Assembly (NCBI GenBank): GCA_911728455.2
Contig: OU452230.1
Coordinates: 7,300,512-7,364,511 of the forward strand
Direction: 5' to 3'
Length of the DNA: 64,000 bases
Source: Marthasterias glacialis
Taxonomy: Eukaryota > Echinodermata > Asteroidea > Forcipulatida > Asteriidae
Every line of letters begins with the position of its first letter. The first letter of the stretch is position 1. Shown in pieces: positions 33,761 to 47,170 of this stretch. Position numbers and translations under genes: made by a program. The notes beneath the pieces are model-generated. The model saw nothing but the letters and a program-made list of their open reading frames with translations. It did not search any database and was not told the DNA's origin.

Positions 33761-34964
33761 ATTGGTTTGATCGAAACAGATCATCGAGGGACATTTTCTA
33801 TTTGCCTGTGCTCATGACACCTGATTGTACAGACACAGGCCGTGTCCAAATCAAGCGACTTCGGCTACGGCTATTGCCGTTGGCTGTAACGACAATGTTG
33901 AAGAATAGGAATCCCCCGCATTTCGGCCGCAGCCACTGCCGAAGCCATTCATTTGGACATGGCCACATTTAAAAAAATTTTTTAAGGCACCTTGCCAAAA
34001 CCCAAGACAGGTGTAAATTAAACACCATGGGTCCTCTCTTGTTGTTCCCCTTCCCTTTTATAAAAACAACATAGGTCTATATATATAATAAATCAATATG
34101 CTCTGCCCATACAGTACTGGTAAATCTTTTAAGGAAAAGTACATCATTGCTTTTTAGAAGAGTTCATTAACTCCAATCACCTAGTTTTACCAATTTGCCG
34201 TCAATTGAAAAAAATACATGTAGAGAATCAAAAAGCCTGTAAAGGACAGATTAAATATCATGTCAAAAATTTAAAATGAGGTGGTCCGAAAGACATCCAG
34301 AGTCAGTGGTGTATAGCGGCCTGGGGATGTGACACCCCTCCCCAAAATAAGTTCTCTCAGTCGGCATTTTAAGACTCAGTCGGCAAATGAAACACTAAAT
34401 TAAGTAGAACAAGGGCATCCAGACTAAAATTAATTAATTTTGCCCACCAGGAGTGCTTTAAGTGCATTAGATTGCAAAAGAAAACAGGGGTTGTCCATAC
34501 TCCCATCCCCATACTCCCCTCTCCCCACCTGAAAGGAAATTGGCTAATTGGTAAATTAGCTTCCAGCCACCTCAAATATAAAATGCCCTTGCTACACCCC
34601 CCCCCCCCCCTCCTGCCCAGAGACCACTTGGAGCACCACCATGCCTCTTACAAAAACATCTTCTCACCAACTTATAAGTGTGTCATATTTTAAGTACTTG
34701 CACATGTAGGTCACTTAGTTTGAAGTGTGGACCCAAGGTAGGCGTTCACACATTCAGGTATATATGCAAGTTGCTGTGGTCACATTGTGGAATGTTAAAG
34801 GGCATACATACCGTATTTTGGGGAGAGTAAATCAATTCACATACTGTACTAGTTATCACTCCATAATATAAAGCATTTATAATGTGCCGTTGATCTAGTT
34901 AACTTTTCCGAGGCGCAGAAATGTTTAAGATGGCTATGCTAAGCTTGTGAATTATGAGAACCAT
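33761..34964. other. Intergenic, nothing recognised
   Basis: Includes a C14 tract (34597-34610) and a short self-complementary stretch around 33840-33950 (CGGCTACGG...CCGCAGCC). No gene supported. Confidence 0.5.
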
Positions 34965-35215
34965 TTGTAAAACACCTTGTAAGGGTTCACAAGGTGATGT
35001 AGCACAATCTGTTGCCAAGCATGCCTGAAACACCGTGGCGAACCCCTCCTCTTCAAAGTGAAGTCATGGTGTTTTTTTTTATAAGTGCATTGCAAAATAC
35101 AAGAGGCTTTTCATCCCATCAGAAAGAAAGAAACAACAGTGGTTGCCTTATGACACAAGTGCCAAGACCGGGACTCCAACCCACAATCTACTGACGCTTT
35201 GCCACAACACGCCAC
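34965..35215 (-). mobile_element. tRNA-derived SINE, family S2, copy 3
   Basis: Contains ACACCTTGTAAGGGTTCACA and AGGTGATGTAGCACAA at its 3' side. On the minus strand GTGGGTTGGAGTCCCGGTC and TTGGCACTTGTG form the head/body junction, in the same order as at 31385-31756. Confidence 0.7.
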
Positions 35216-37958
35216 AAACCATACAACCAATCTGTGACCATTTCATCAAAACTAGTTAGTCTTGTTTTAGTAGCAGCCAAAAAAAAATAAAAATTCTGTT
35301 TTGTGAGGGATTTTGTGCGTGTTCCTATCAGGCTTACGTTGATTTCAGCAATCCATATAAGCAAGAGTGGATTTGTCCGGTTTTCAGACGGAAACATTTC
35401 TCTGGAAGATTACTTTGGGTGTAGGGGCGGGGGGTATGAACTTTATTAAGTTTTCTGATTAAAACAACGCATTTTATTTATTTAGTTCCAATCTGACCTT
35501 TACGTCATCTTTAAAATGCATGATCCATGGCCAAATACAACCCTCCTCAACGCTACGAATGCTATCACGTTCACAGTGTTATTGCAGGTAGACCCCAGTT
35601 GTCACACTATGAACTGCCCTATTACTACAGAGTGTATTGCAGAAAGGATAAGTACTACCCCATCTGTCTGTCAAGACACTTGGTGACTCTATTTATTTGT
35701 CTTAAAGACTGCTGTTTTGGTTTGCCTTGTGTCTTGTGTTGGAGTTTTGGGGGTTTGTTAGCAGTGCAAAAAACACTGTGTTTGGTTTTTTGAATGACGG
35801 TGGAAAACCAGACATCTTTCGTGTGCTTAATAGAAATGTTACACACATCAGGCTTTGGTTTTGAACATCAAGTTTTTGAGCTCGTAGAAGATATCCTGTG
35901 CCTTTTCTGTCCCGAACTGTAAACCAAGTTCATAGTTGTTGCTGGACTCTGTGAAATACACCAATCATTTGGGTGTATCTCATAGTCTAAGGAATATTGC
36001 ATTTGACAACCCTTGATGAAGTTTATACTTAGGGCCTCCATGTATTTACAAGCACACATGTGGATGCTGAGAAATATTGCATGTCATTTTGAAAGTGTCA
36101 TGCCCATAGGTATTCACTGCCTGTTTTCATAAAGACAGAGGTAGGCCCACTTTGATTTTATCAGGGGAGTTGTTAAATTAAGTTTATAGTTGTCGGTATA
36201 AACCATGTGTTGGGCACGTGTTTGGCTGTCTGTCACAATCAGGACAATATTAGAAATAAACGGCCTGTTTTCTTTCAACCCAAGATATTATAACTTGTGT
36301 CGGATGTTTAGTGTTCGACTTCTTAATAACAGTTTTATTTAGTCGGCCAAAGATTTCAAGAAACGTACAAGGTACAAGAAATTAATCTTATGAAAAGTAG
36401 ATATTAAGCGGAAATTGGTAAAGGAATATTAAGGCAACAAAATAGTTGTGGATCACTTCAGAAAAATAAAAACAAGATTTACCCAGGATTCTGGCCAGGA
36501 TTAATGAAAGTAAACTTGAAAGCTTATTAATCTAATTTTTAAATGGGAAACAAATCCTAAACAAATAAACAATAAAAGGCAAGCTTTGGAAATAAATATT
36601 TATGATCAAATAAACATGTCTAAGTTTATACACCACTGTACGTGGTAAAAAAATGAAAAAGAAGCGTATTGGAGTTAGAGTGACCTTAAAAACCAAATAC
36701 ATAAGAGGAAATAAATGTGTCGAAATAAATAAACAAAAATTAACATGTCAAATCGTAATAAATGTGGATACATTTGGTAAACAAACAACTGAAAGTAGGA
36801 AGCAGACTTGTGATGTTTTTGCGTGAATTGTCACGATCCAAAAAAAGAAAAATCTACTTGTGCCTCATCCGATAATTTGTAAATAACATTTCCAGGGTGT
36901 GCACCACAAATAAATTCCCCCCTGAAATCTTAAAAGGATGTGAACGTAAGACAGGTGCACCGCTTTGTATGTAGGGCATAGTGGCACCTTCTGCCCTCCT
37001 CAATTTACACCTTGTTGTACTTAGTGCCCTTTTACAATTAGGTGGCCTATTTTTCTATCAACAGGAATGTAATGTGGTAAAGGAAGAACTCGATTTTGAG
37101 TGAAACATTTTCCACTCTTTTTCATGTGTGCAAATGGACTTTGAAAGTTTGTCTTGTTTTTTTTTTTTCAAGCAGACAGGAAAAAATACATTTTCCCCTC
37201 GAATGTTATCAAGATCCCCAGCATTGATCCAGTTTACTTAGTAAGATGTTTTTTTACCCGCCCTCAAAGTATGATACGTGAAATAAAGAGTGACTGATTG
37301 TTTCTGGCAGTGTGTTGGATACGCGTTTGAGCTGTCATCTCAGGATCAGACGCAAGTAGTTGTCTGCACACGATCTAAAACCACAACTTGTCTGAATGAA
37401 TTAAGTATTTATTGGGAGCACTAAGTAGGAATACTGCGCCAGAGTAGCGCTTACACCAGAGTACTCATTATGTTGCATTCTGCGTTCAGGAAGAACAAGT
37501 TCTTGGAGATATTTGCCAAATATTTTCCAAAAACTCATTTTGGTGTCTTCTTAGCTATTTATAAGACCTAACCCATCCTTGTAGTGCTGCCTGGGAGTAG
37601 GGTTAAGTGAGGTAACCCCTGGGTTAGTGCACCGAGTGCTCTTTTCCCCCAAAGGAGTGCGAAATAACACTCCTTCAAATTTAAAGTGGATTTTTTTTTA
37701 ATTTTTTTTTTTAATTGTGAAGAAAGAAAAAAAACCAGAAATTTATTCACAGTTGGAAATGAACCACTGATGTGGCATTTCTTTGGTTTGATCTTGTAAC
37801 AAAGATAATAATCCACTAAACAAATCCTGCAATGCGGATACCCACATTTACATGCTTAAAATAAACATCATGAACAGTCAGATTCTATAAAAATCATGGT
37901 TTAATTTTCACTTTTTAAACTATACATGTGAGAAGTATTGATCTGAGGAGTGTAAAGA
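35216..37958. other. Long gene-poor stretch
   Basis: AT-rich. 36240-36830 is markedly A-rich with many AATAAA-like words. The frames at 35527-35793 and 35868-36059 show no recognisable features. Nothing else supported. Confidence 0.5.
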
Positions 37959-37963
37959 TCTCT

Positions 37964-38336
37964 CAGGGCTCACCCTTAACACTAGCCCGGCGTACATTGT
38001 CGAGTAAAAACTGCTATGGGCTAGTAAACGCCACTTCTCAACTTGCCCTGTGGGCTACTAAAAACTGTGCACCTTACTTGTTTATAATGCTCATACTTCT
38101 TCCTTTTCAGATGTGAATAATACATTTTAGAAATGTCTTAATTTATTTTTGAGTGTGTGAGTGCAATTTCATTTGACCGTTAAACTGGTTGTGATCGTTA
38201 CCATTAGTATCAGAAAGAAACATTTATGACAATACATGTTTAAAATTTGGGCAACGAAAACTTCCTGGGGGCAAGTAAAATGCACAGTTTACTAGCCCCT
38301 TGGGCTACTTTACAAAAAGCTTAAGCGCAAGGCCTG
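37964..38336. mobile_element. DNA-transposon-like element, family K copy 1
   Basis: The ends CAGGGCTCACCCTTAAC and GCTTAAGCGCAAGGCCTG are imperfect inverted repeats. TCTCT flanks the element on both sides (37959-37963 and 38337-38341). The first 220 bp are nearly identical to 44136-44355. Repeated GGGCTAGTAAA/GGGCTACT motifs lie in the interior. No coding capacity. Confidence 0.7.
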
Positions 38337-38341
38337 TCTCT

Positions 38342-39847
38342 CCTCAATAAGTTAAGGAGAGCAGTTTCTAGAAGCTCTCCTCATACTTCTTACAATAAAG
38401 GACTGTAGAATAATGTACCATTTCTTCAACCAATTTTGAAATTGCCGATCAAGTTTGAAATAGCTTTCAACACAAAGGTCTATTACAACCCCAAGCACTG
38501 CCCACATTTATTTAACAGGAAACCGAAGGCTTAACTGCTGTATTAAAAACTGTAAAAAACATCTTACCTTCGTATCAATCCTTGCCTGTCTTGATATTGT
38601 GTCAATGACTGTGCCAAAGTATTCCTGGAGTTAGTGACTCCACTGACAATAAATATACCTGAAGAACATTCACCAATAGTCTAAGGCTTCACATATTTCT
38701 CCCCTGACTGCACCAAGAAATCTGCAAGATTGGGAAGAATATCAAGAAAGTCAAATACTACTTGTGGTTTTTTTTCTCCAAGGGAGAGCATTAAGTTGAA
38801 AAGCTTGCAGCTCAAAGAGTTTGAGGAGAAAAGTAAGGAATTCACAAACAGGTTACTTGTCTGTCTGATAGTCTTCCATCGTATTTTAGTACTTCCATTC
38901 AGGAAATGCTCTCAGGCGGCAGTTGTGAACTAAAATGAATAGGTATGTCCTGATTAGGTTTAAATTGAGGTGGACGTGGAACAGCAAGGCCCGGAAGATT
39001 GTGGCTGGAAGTTTATCTCACCTTCAGAAAACTGTTGAAGTTACTCTGCCATCAGTACCTCGCTGATTGTATGCAACTTGGTGGATATTTCTCAGAGAAC
39101 TTAAGAGGAGAGATGCTGTCACACTGAGCACCAAGTCACTACTGCTGGAGAAACTTCCCAGAGATAACAACTCAGTGTTGCAACCAGCCGTTGAAGTACA
39201 TTCACTGTTCGTTATGTGGATGTGACGACTCTTTTTAGAGCTTTGTCATCGGCATTCCGTCACATGAATCAACAGTGTGGCTGACTCGCAGGTCTGTCAG
39301 ACAGACAGCCAGCTATGTGGCACCAATACCAATGTCAACTAAGTCGGTGACTTACTACCATACCCTCTCCTAAACACTCCCAGTATGTAGATGATCACCA
39401 GAGAGAGAGCTCTGATCAGTGGAGGGCCGGGGTGGTGATCACACTGTGTTTTTTGCCACACTTCTAACCTTGCCTGGCCCTCAACATCAATGGCCCCCCC
39501 CTCACATACAGTGATGTCACCTATTGATTAAGTGGCAGACTTTAAATGCCTCAAGTCCATGGGCTGGACAGCATCCTTGACATACCTTATGGTGTTAGTT
39601 TTCCTTCATCACAAAGGATACATTGCTTTTGTATCCAACCTTACATTTCCATGTTGGTTTAATGATTCAATGGGACTTGTTTGTCAGACCCATTATTATC
39701 AAAGGATGACTTGAGTGGAAGGTGTGATTTGGAGCATTCCAAACATTTCTAACTGAATTTACATTTCAGTATTTCTTCACTGACACCTCAACATTTCAAT
39801 GTGATTATATCAGGCATATATAAAAAGTGCATTTTAGTGTATAAGCC
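38342..39847. other. Intergenic, nothing recognised
   Basis: Less AT-rich around 39000-39500, but no coding frame of note. Confidence 0.5.
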
Positions 39848-39851
39848 TTAA

Positions 39852-40200
39852 AGCTCCAGCTCAACATTGGTAAGAAAGAAAAACATCACTGGTGACAGAT
39901 TTACATGTATCTAACATGGTATAAAGATAATGATGGTCGAAAAACTTTCCTTGAAATATTTCTGCCCGAAATGTTACTGTCTTTGGATAGTAAACAAAAT
40001 AAGGTCCAAAATTAGTTTTCGTCTCATGTGAGACCAAAAGTCTGCCTAAGACTGTGTAAATCCAGTATTTTTACCGTTTCCTCGCAAATGAAATGATGAA
40101 ACGAGCTGTCATTTTCACAGGTTGGTTTGATTACATATATCTCAATTTGTGCCGAGAATGGAAGCATTTACAGACACTTTACCAATGTTAAGCTGGGGCT
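39852..40200. mobile_element. MITE, family A copy 3, TTAA-flanked
   Basis: Left AGCTCCAGCTCAACATTGGT after TTAA (39848-39851); right ACCAATGTTAAGCTGGGGCT before TTCA. Interior colinear with 4763-5101. Confidence 0.83.
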
Positions 40201-40204
40201 TTCA

Positions 40205-41064
40205 ATACCGTATATTTTCAGCAAGCAGTTCTTGTACTTTATTGAATTAGAGTTGTGATGAAAATTGTGCAAACTTTAAGACCATGACTTGGGCAAATCT
40301 GAGCCTCACTTGCGGATAGATTCTATTTCAGACCCTGTAAGTGAATTAGGGCAACACTCCAACAATTACTCCCAAGGCAAAACTTCCCTTTGTAGGTGGA
40401 AAATTGAGTTGATCACGGTCACCGATTGTTGATTTCCGAGGCGTTAAACGATCTGTGAGGTTGACACCATTTTGGTGAGCCACATGAACTGTTTAGTAGA
40501 TGATGGGGGGGGGGGGGCTGGATGTTAAAAAGGCTACTGTTGATTGTCATTTAGGCATGAAATGTAATCCAAACTTGCAGAGCTAGTCTATATTTTTGTA
40601 ATATAGACATAATTTTGTGGGTTTTTTTTTTTTTGGGGGGGGCAGTATCCAGGGGTACTCTTGGTGGGGCCATATGAGACACACCAAGTATTTTTTTTGC
40701 TGGAGGCAGTGAATTTTAACACCAATAAACTGGGATCTTTTTGCACAATCTGAGCCATACACTTGCATCAAGGAGGCCCCTGTGTCTTTTCAGAGGGTAG
40801 AGATTTTATTTTGGAGTGACATAAACGAGCTTATACCGTCCCCTACCAACTGGAGAGGATGCAAAATATGTTTGCCCATGTTTGCTTGTTTGAAGGAGTC
40901 GGAACTGTGTTCCCTGGCCCAGTGCCAATGGAAACCTCCACTGACTAGGCAATAATTCCCTGCTGAGCAGTCCATACTTTGTAAACTGTGCTTCATGAAT
41001 ATGGAAGTGCCAAGCCCTTTCTGCAGTAATGTCTTTTAACCTGCATGTACTTTGGGCAACTAAT
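40205..41064. other. Intergenic, nothing recognised
   Basis: G13 tract at 40505-40517. No gene supported. Confidence 0.5.
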
Positions 41065-41330
41065 TTCTCAGGACCTTTCCCGATTTCAGATTTGTTTTTC
41101 TCCTAATGCTCCTTGAGCCTTCTCAAAAAGAGGTAATGCAGCCATCAATAGGAGGAGATAGTCCACATTATTGTGTCCAAACCTGTAGTTTTGTCTTTCT
41201 GGTGATTCACAGAGTCGTAAATTTCCTGATTTGTAATATCTTAGAGGTTCCAGGTCTAAAACTGACGCCTATAAGCTATTTTTGCAGGGATGTTCACATT
41301 TTGTCAAATCTCATCCATCCATTAAAATCG
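41065..41330. repeat. Dispersed repeat, family J, copy 3
   Basis: GTGTCCAAACCTGTAGTTTT, CTTTCTGGTGATTCACAGAG and GTTCACATTTTGTCAAATCT are colinear with 5940-6110. Confidence 0.65.
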
Positions 41331-41381
41331 TTGAGGTACCTGCTGCTAAACTGTAGGATTTGACCTACTATAGCTACCAGG

Positions 41382-41545
41382 CAAGCTTGATGGTCTCGTG
41401 GTAAGACAGCTGCTCTAGAATGACAAAGGTCGTGGGTTCGAATCCCGCCCAAGTAATATGCCTGTGTGTTTTTTTTTCACAGGACTCAGGAAAGTACTGA
41501 GTGTAAAGTGCTTAACACACATCGGTGTATGGTTTACGGTGAAAA
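41382..41545 (+). mobile_element. tRNA-derived SINE, family S1, copy 4
   Basis: Head AAGCTTGATGGTCTCGTGGT, B box GTGGGTTCGAATCCCGCCC, body AAGTGCTTAACACACATCGG. The head is the best-preserved tRNA-like one in the window, but with the family body attached it is not a tRNA gene. Confidence 0.75.
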
Positions 41546-44135
41546 AATTCTTAACACAAATGATAAGTCTCATCCATAATAATTCCAGTGGTTAGTTCAC
41601 CATAAACATGACAGTACCAACATGACCAACTTGGTGTACCAACCCTTTTCCCCCTATTTTATGCTAATTAATATTTAACATGTAGTTCCCGTGTTTCCTA
41701 TGGTCCAGCCATGATTTATCAATTGAACACCTGCCAGAATATGTGTACTTTTGAAGTGTTTGGGGAAGTCGGAAGCACTTTAGGGATTTTCTGTTTGCGA
41801 GGCCTCACACATGCAATTGTTCATGACAGATGACATTAATGTGTCTAAAGGCACATTCTGGCAAAGTGTTGCCATATGTGAGCTGTGAAGGTTTCGAATC
41901 CCGGTCATAAATTGACATTGTCCAACGAGAGAGGGACAAGGGGCAGGTGTGTATTTTGTAACAGAACATTCTTGAGATCTCCTAATGGCACATGACTTCA
42001 TGGTATGTTCATTTAAGTGTCTAGGTTAATTTTTTTTTTTTCCATCTTCAAGATTTGATCAATCCACAGAGATATTCAGAGACTCCGAAAAGAAAAAGAA
42101 CAAAAAAGAAAAGAAAATAGTCAAGCAAAGTTGATGTAAGATTGCAAAACATCAGGTTGTTTAGTTTGGCTAGAGAATGGTTGGATAATTCAAGGGAAGT
42201 TTGTAAATGGTTGGATATACTAGACGAGAAAAATGTCTGCCGAGTACATTCTGCCACTGTTATTGTTATTAAACCGGGCCACAAAATACAGTGGTAGTCT
42301 AGGCCTAGTTACTGCATGCTCCAAAAAGTCTCCATACAAAAACGCAGCAATGTTAAGATGTTTACGACCCTGTAAAAATTGTTGAGTCGTCATCAGGCTA
42401 ATTACTGCTAATTACTGCCCTTCCTTTGGTGCTGCTCTCCTCCCAACAACATGCCTGGGTGAGGAAACTGAGATTTTCAAGATGCATGATTCTCTGCCCT
42501 GGGTAAACTATTACTGCTAACATGGCTAAAGAGGATTTACATGCACTCCGTACATTGAGTTTGCCCCTGGTTTGTGAAGTTTGTGAGATCTGGGACTAAC
42601 TTTCACAAGTTTGCCCAAAGAGTGTGAAGTCCCATCAAGACATCCATGACAAGTTTTGTTCATTTGACGTATGTAGGCTAATTCAGATGTTCCTTTATTT
42701 CTGAAAGATTTCAGAAAAATACTTCTTAGTGAAGAAATAATTTCAAAAGGAAGGATGTAATATCTCAATTTCAATTTTTTTTTAAATTGTATGTAATTTT
42801 AAAGTGTTTACATCCTGTGTTATGTTCATGTAAACTCAAATCCTCGATTCTGATTGTTTGATCCATGGCAACAACAGTGATATTAAACCACATCATACGG
42901 TCCATACCACACCCTGTTGTAACGCTATTCTAACTCCGTGTATTACGTTATTTTAAGCTGGGCATCAAGTTTGCCTAAGACAAATTTTGGCTCAGCCTTG
43001 TTGGACATGGGACGCAGAAGCACTATATTTTTTTCAAATTCCACTTGGCACTCGTGCGGTAACTTATACATAATATAACAATAATGATGAATGATAGTTT
43101 TGTTTAAATAGTAAACTTTTGTAACGGTTTTCTAAGCTGAGAGAGAATGGGTTAGTTTTTTGCAATATTAATCATTCTGGCTGGTAACTCATTTCTGCTT
43201 AACATTTTGTGCTTAACATTTTGTGCTTAACATTTTGTGCATGCTAAACACCTTTGTGTGCTCATTAGGTCAATGAAATGTGACTATGTGATATCACACA
43301 AATTACCATACTCTATAGCTATGTACATGTATTCTACATGTAAGTGTCTACTTTTAAAAGATAAAAATAAAAATGCAAATTCTTCTTGAAGGAAAAAAAT
43401 TTATTCCCACCCCCCTTCCCCGCCAAAAAAATCTCTTATGCAGTAGGCAGTGAATTCCAGTGTCAGCCGGGGGCCAATACACAAAGTAGCCATGAGAAAT
43501 TACACCAAAATTACACCAAATTGCTTTCAAATTGGACAATTCGGTTTTTTGAAATTGCCTCAAAATTGGTTGAATGTCCACATATCGGTCAGACACATCA
43601 CCCATGGAGATAGGTCCGGTGGATATATGGACATCAGGAATTCATTAAGTCAATAATGTTGATTTACAATTCCATTACCGCTGGAGGAACCTCAGCTGAT
43701 TTTCTGGAGGATATATTGGGATTGTCGACCGGTGTTTGTCTGAAATACTTGCCGATGCGATGCGAATCTCTGGCAAAAGTCACCGGGATAAATTGGAGTT
43801 AAATTGACAACCATGAAAACTATCAGATAAAATTGTTTGGAAACAAAATACCAGAGTAATTGATAACACCATGTACTCTGTGGGACTTCAGTATTCTCTG
43901 AATTAATAGTAATATTCCTGAATAATTTAATTTATTACCTTGTTTTCCAACCCAATTTTCAATCGCGTTTTTTTTTGAAAGAAAGAATTTTTTTGTGTGT
44001 CTCTTAAAAAGAAAGTACAGAGTTGTATTCGATTAGTAATTATCAACATCTACAAAAACTGATTGGTTTTAATCTAATACTTGATTCTTATACAGTGCAC
44101 ATCCTAAAAGCTAGAGCAAGCCATTTTACAACATT
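41546..44135. other. Long gene-poor stretch
   Basis: Holds a 14-bp triple repeat of TGCTTAACATTTTG (43196-43237) and scattered minus-strand frames without family features. No gene supported. Confidence 0.5.
43196..43237. repeat. 14-bp tandem repeat, three exact units
   Basis: TGCTTAACATTTTG three times in tandem. Confidence 0.95.
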
Positions 44136-44355
44136 CAGGGCTCACGCTTAGCACTAGCCCGGTGTACATTGTCTATAGTAAAAACTGCTATGGGCTAGTA
44201 AACACCACTTCTCAACTTGCCCTGTGGGCTACTAAAAACTGTGCAACTTACTTGTTTATAATGCTCACACTTCATCCTTTTCAGATGTGAATAATACATT
44301 TCAGAAATGTGTTCATTTATTTTTGAGTGAGTGAGTGTAACATCATTTGTCCGTT
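44136..44355. mobile_element. Family K copy 2, right end missing
   Basis: Starts CAGGGCTCACGCTTAGCAC and follows 37964-38183 with few substitutions (CTGCTATGGGCTAGTAAA, GCCCTGTGGGCTACTAAAAA). Similarity then fades and no right terminus is present. Confidence 0.8.
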
Positions 44356-44822
44356 CAATTGCTGCAATCTAAACAAGCGATAGTTACTTGGGAGGTCGTC
44401 CAGGTTTTTATTATTTTTTTCTTTACTTTGAAAGTATTTTAAATTGAAATGTTTCTGTGTAGGACTGGCATGAACTTTGTAATCAATGAGCTTTCAGATT
44501 GAAACTGATCAATTTGCTTCCATTGATTACCAGCCGTGTACTTTATCTTGTATGATTTCCTCTGACTTACCTGCTTACACGTGAATTCCTCACCATGTAG
44601 TCCGTATGCGACTTGAAAGTGATGAAATGCCTGGGCATCTACATCCACTCTAGCCAGGGAGGGGGGAAACTTTAATTAGTCTTTGTACATGTAGCTGTAA
44701 ATCATCGCTTGACAAATGAGTCAGCTTTTCATGATTTTTCTTCAGCTTGGTTTGTTTTATTCTTTGAGGATCAGTTTGGCTAAGGCCCTTTTTTTTCTCA
44801 AAACCACGGCTGAGTATACCAT

Positions 44823-45004
44823 GCTCGATATGTGGCAGAGAACCCCCCCCCCCCAAAAAAAAAAATGTTCCCATACTCTAACACACTCTTCCCCTCTTGT
44901 ACAGAAGTACCCCCCTCCCCTAAAATCCTCAAAAGAATTCCAGAGATTTCCAGAGCGCAATGAAGACAGAATAGGAGGGGGGTACACCCTGCCACATATC
45001 GAGC
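44823..45004. mobile_element. MITE, family D copy 2
   Basis: GCTCGATATGTGGCA and TGCCACATATCGAGC are perfect inverted ends. The interior has C12A11 (44843-44865) and CCTCTTGTACAGAAGTACC. Overlapping minus-strand frames through it are artefacts. Confidence 0.88.
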
Positions 45005-46933
45005 ACCAAATGTAGGAGCCGATGCCCTGGTTTGGAAAAGAGCTTATGTCTGACATCTTCCTTGCTATTTCAATCTTTTCTGTACTTTTTAATACTACAT
45101 TTTCATGTTGAGTACTTACATGTGAACGAGTACCTTCAGCTGTTTTTCCCATCATTTGTTACAGTTTTAATCCTCAAACTCAATTAGCAAGACACTGTAT
45201 AACTTTTTGTTGTTTATTATTCATAAATACCCCAGACAGTTTAGGCAGTCCTATTGGTTGAAAGGTGGTCACATGACCATGGTCATGGATGACTGGTTTT
45301 AAACGGCTGATAAAGACATAGGTGGAGCTGTTTAAGACCAGTTGGCTAATGCACAGGAATTGGAAATTTACAAAACACAAAAATTTTACATCTTTTCCTT
45401 TTTTGTTACACTTTTGAACAAAAACGGCATTTATGAATTGGGAATAAATGAGTAGTGACTCAGTCGTTAATGGCCGTTTAAGACCTTGCAGGGTTGTGGC
45501 ACTGAGGTAAAAGATTGAGTCGAAGGGGAGGTCCTTTACCACACAATCATGACCATTCTGGTCTTAGATGACCATTTAGGACCTTTTATTCCCTAATTAA
45601 TGAATGGACTCTGGTTCAAACCCTGCAGGTGGATTTGTCTTCCCCCTCTGGGGTGTCACTCCCATTTGTTATGGGGTTTCAGCCCTCTCCCCCCCCCCCA
45701 CACACACACACAAGTGTATAATGACCTCCAATCAAGCCAATTGAGTGCCCTCCTTTGTTCCACTCTTTGTCCTGATAAACGTGGACCCCATTGTTTTCCT
45801 TTGTGATAGCAATTTTGGACCTGTTGTTCCATTTGTTGTAAGTTCTCGGTTTGAATGTAAAGTATACATGCACGCACAACTTTAACTGAATATAATCTCT
45901 AATACTGTCTTCCCTTTAGAACTACTGGTTAGAGTACATGTAATGCTAGACATCTTCAGTGATTTATTTGGTTCATTAAAGAAAGACATTAAGAACTGAA
46001 TGATAAAAGAAACTTTGTAAGATTATCCAAGATAAACAGCTATTTCACCCCCCCCCCCTTCCCCAAGTCTTACTGAACATCATCTTCTTTACCATCTTCC
46101 ATTCATGTGTTTATTCAGGGCTGCCTGTACTTTTTTATAGTTACTACAATAAGCTTTTGAGAATTCCAGAAAGATGAACAAACTTCCTGAGATTGGCACA
46201 GATACAAATCTTTTTCATCCCCCCCCCCCCCCCCCCACACACACACGCACAAATTTATTGACCCCATAAATCAAGGACTTCTCTTTCTTCTCCCATTGTT
46301 TGGACTTATTATTTTTTTAAGCAACGTCCCCAAAGCGAAGCGAGGATGTCCTCACTCTGTCAAAACACCCGGATCCCTTTTGTTAAAGTCCTTGGTCAAC
46401 GGGTGGACAACCCCCACCAACACACATCTTACACTAAACGTGATCTTCTTCTCAACACATGTTTATTCCGGTCTTCATGAAGCTTCCATAGTTACTACAA
46501 TATACTGATGAGAATTTCTTACGTTAATTCCAGAATGATATCAAGAAATGAACAAATAAACTTCCTGACTTTTACGGCAAATACACTGAGATCTTGTCCT
46601 TCGCTCTAAAAGTTCAGGATCACCCTTCTAAATTACTGTGGCTTATTTCTGTGCACCATTTATGATGCTTATTCATAGACCCTTTGGACATTTTTAGGAT
46701 TGTTGTCGGGTTAGATAAATATCATAATGGATTAATAGGTTGTCATGTACAGTATTTAGCGCCCAAGGTCTTAATCTCTTTGACGATGCGATGATAGACA
46801 TGATGGAACAAGATCTTGAGCAATTCTTGATATTTATTTACTGAATTAGTTTGGCATAATGCCATGCAGGAATTCATTAACAGTTTGAGACAGCAAAACG
46901 AACAATTATGAGAATGTGAAGGATGGTTTTCAG
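45005..46933. other. Gene-poor stretch
   Basis: Contains an inverted pair GGTTTTAAACGGC (about 45294) / GGCCGTTTAAGACC (about 45470), possibly a small decayed element, and C18 (46219-46236). The 120-codon minus frame at 45180-45542 crosses the inverted pair and is not called. Confidence 0.5.
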
Positions 46934-47170
46934 TAATCCTGGGAATTTATTTGGGTTTGCAGATTTTCGTAAAAATATTTTTTTGAAAATGTTATTGATA
47001 GTACCAGTGATCCTGGGAATTTATTTAGGTTCCCAGATTTTCGTGAAAATATTTCTTACGAAAATGTGATTGATGGTAACAGTAGGCCTAATCCTGGGAG
47101 TTTATTAGGATTTACTGATTTTCAAAAAATCTTGTTTTGAAAATGTGAATGATGGTACCTGTAATCCTTG
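46934..47170. repeat. Tandem repeat, about 73-81 bp period
   Basis: Units start at 46934, 47008, 47089 and 47162 with TAATCCTGGGAATTTATT. Each contains CAGATTTTCGT-AAAATATTT and GAAAATGT-ATTGATGGTA. Three full copies plus a partial one. Confidence 0.9.

Noticed and set aside
33490..33972. 160-codon plus frame
   Set aside because: It starts inside a truncated MITE, crosses a second MITE fragment and has no ATG-supported domain.
41382..41455. Possible tRNA gene
   Set aside because: The promoter boxes are good, but the same head is fused to a shared body in three other places, so it is a SINE.
44757..45155. 132-codon minus frame
   Set aside because: It spans the family D MITE including its C/A homopolymers; frame openness is accidental.
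45180..45542. 120-codon minus frame
   Set aside because: It crosses an inverted-repeat pair and lacks recognisable protein features.
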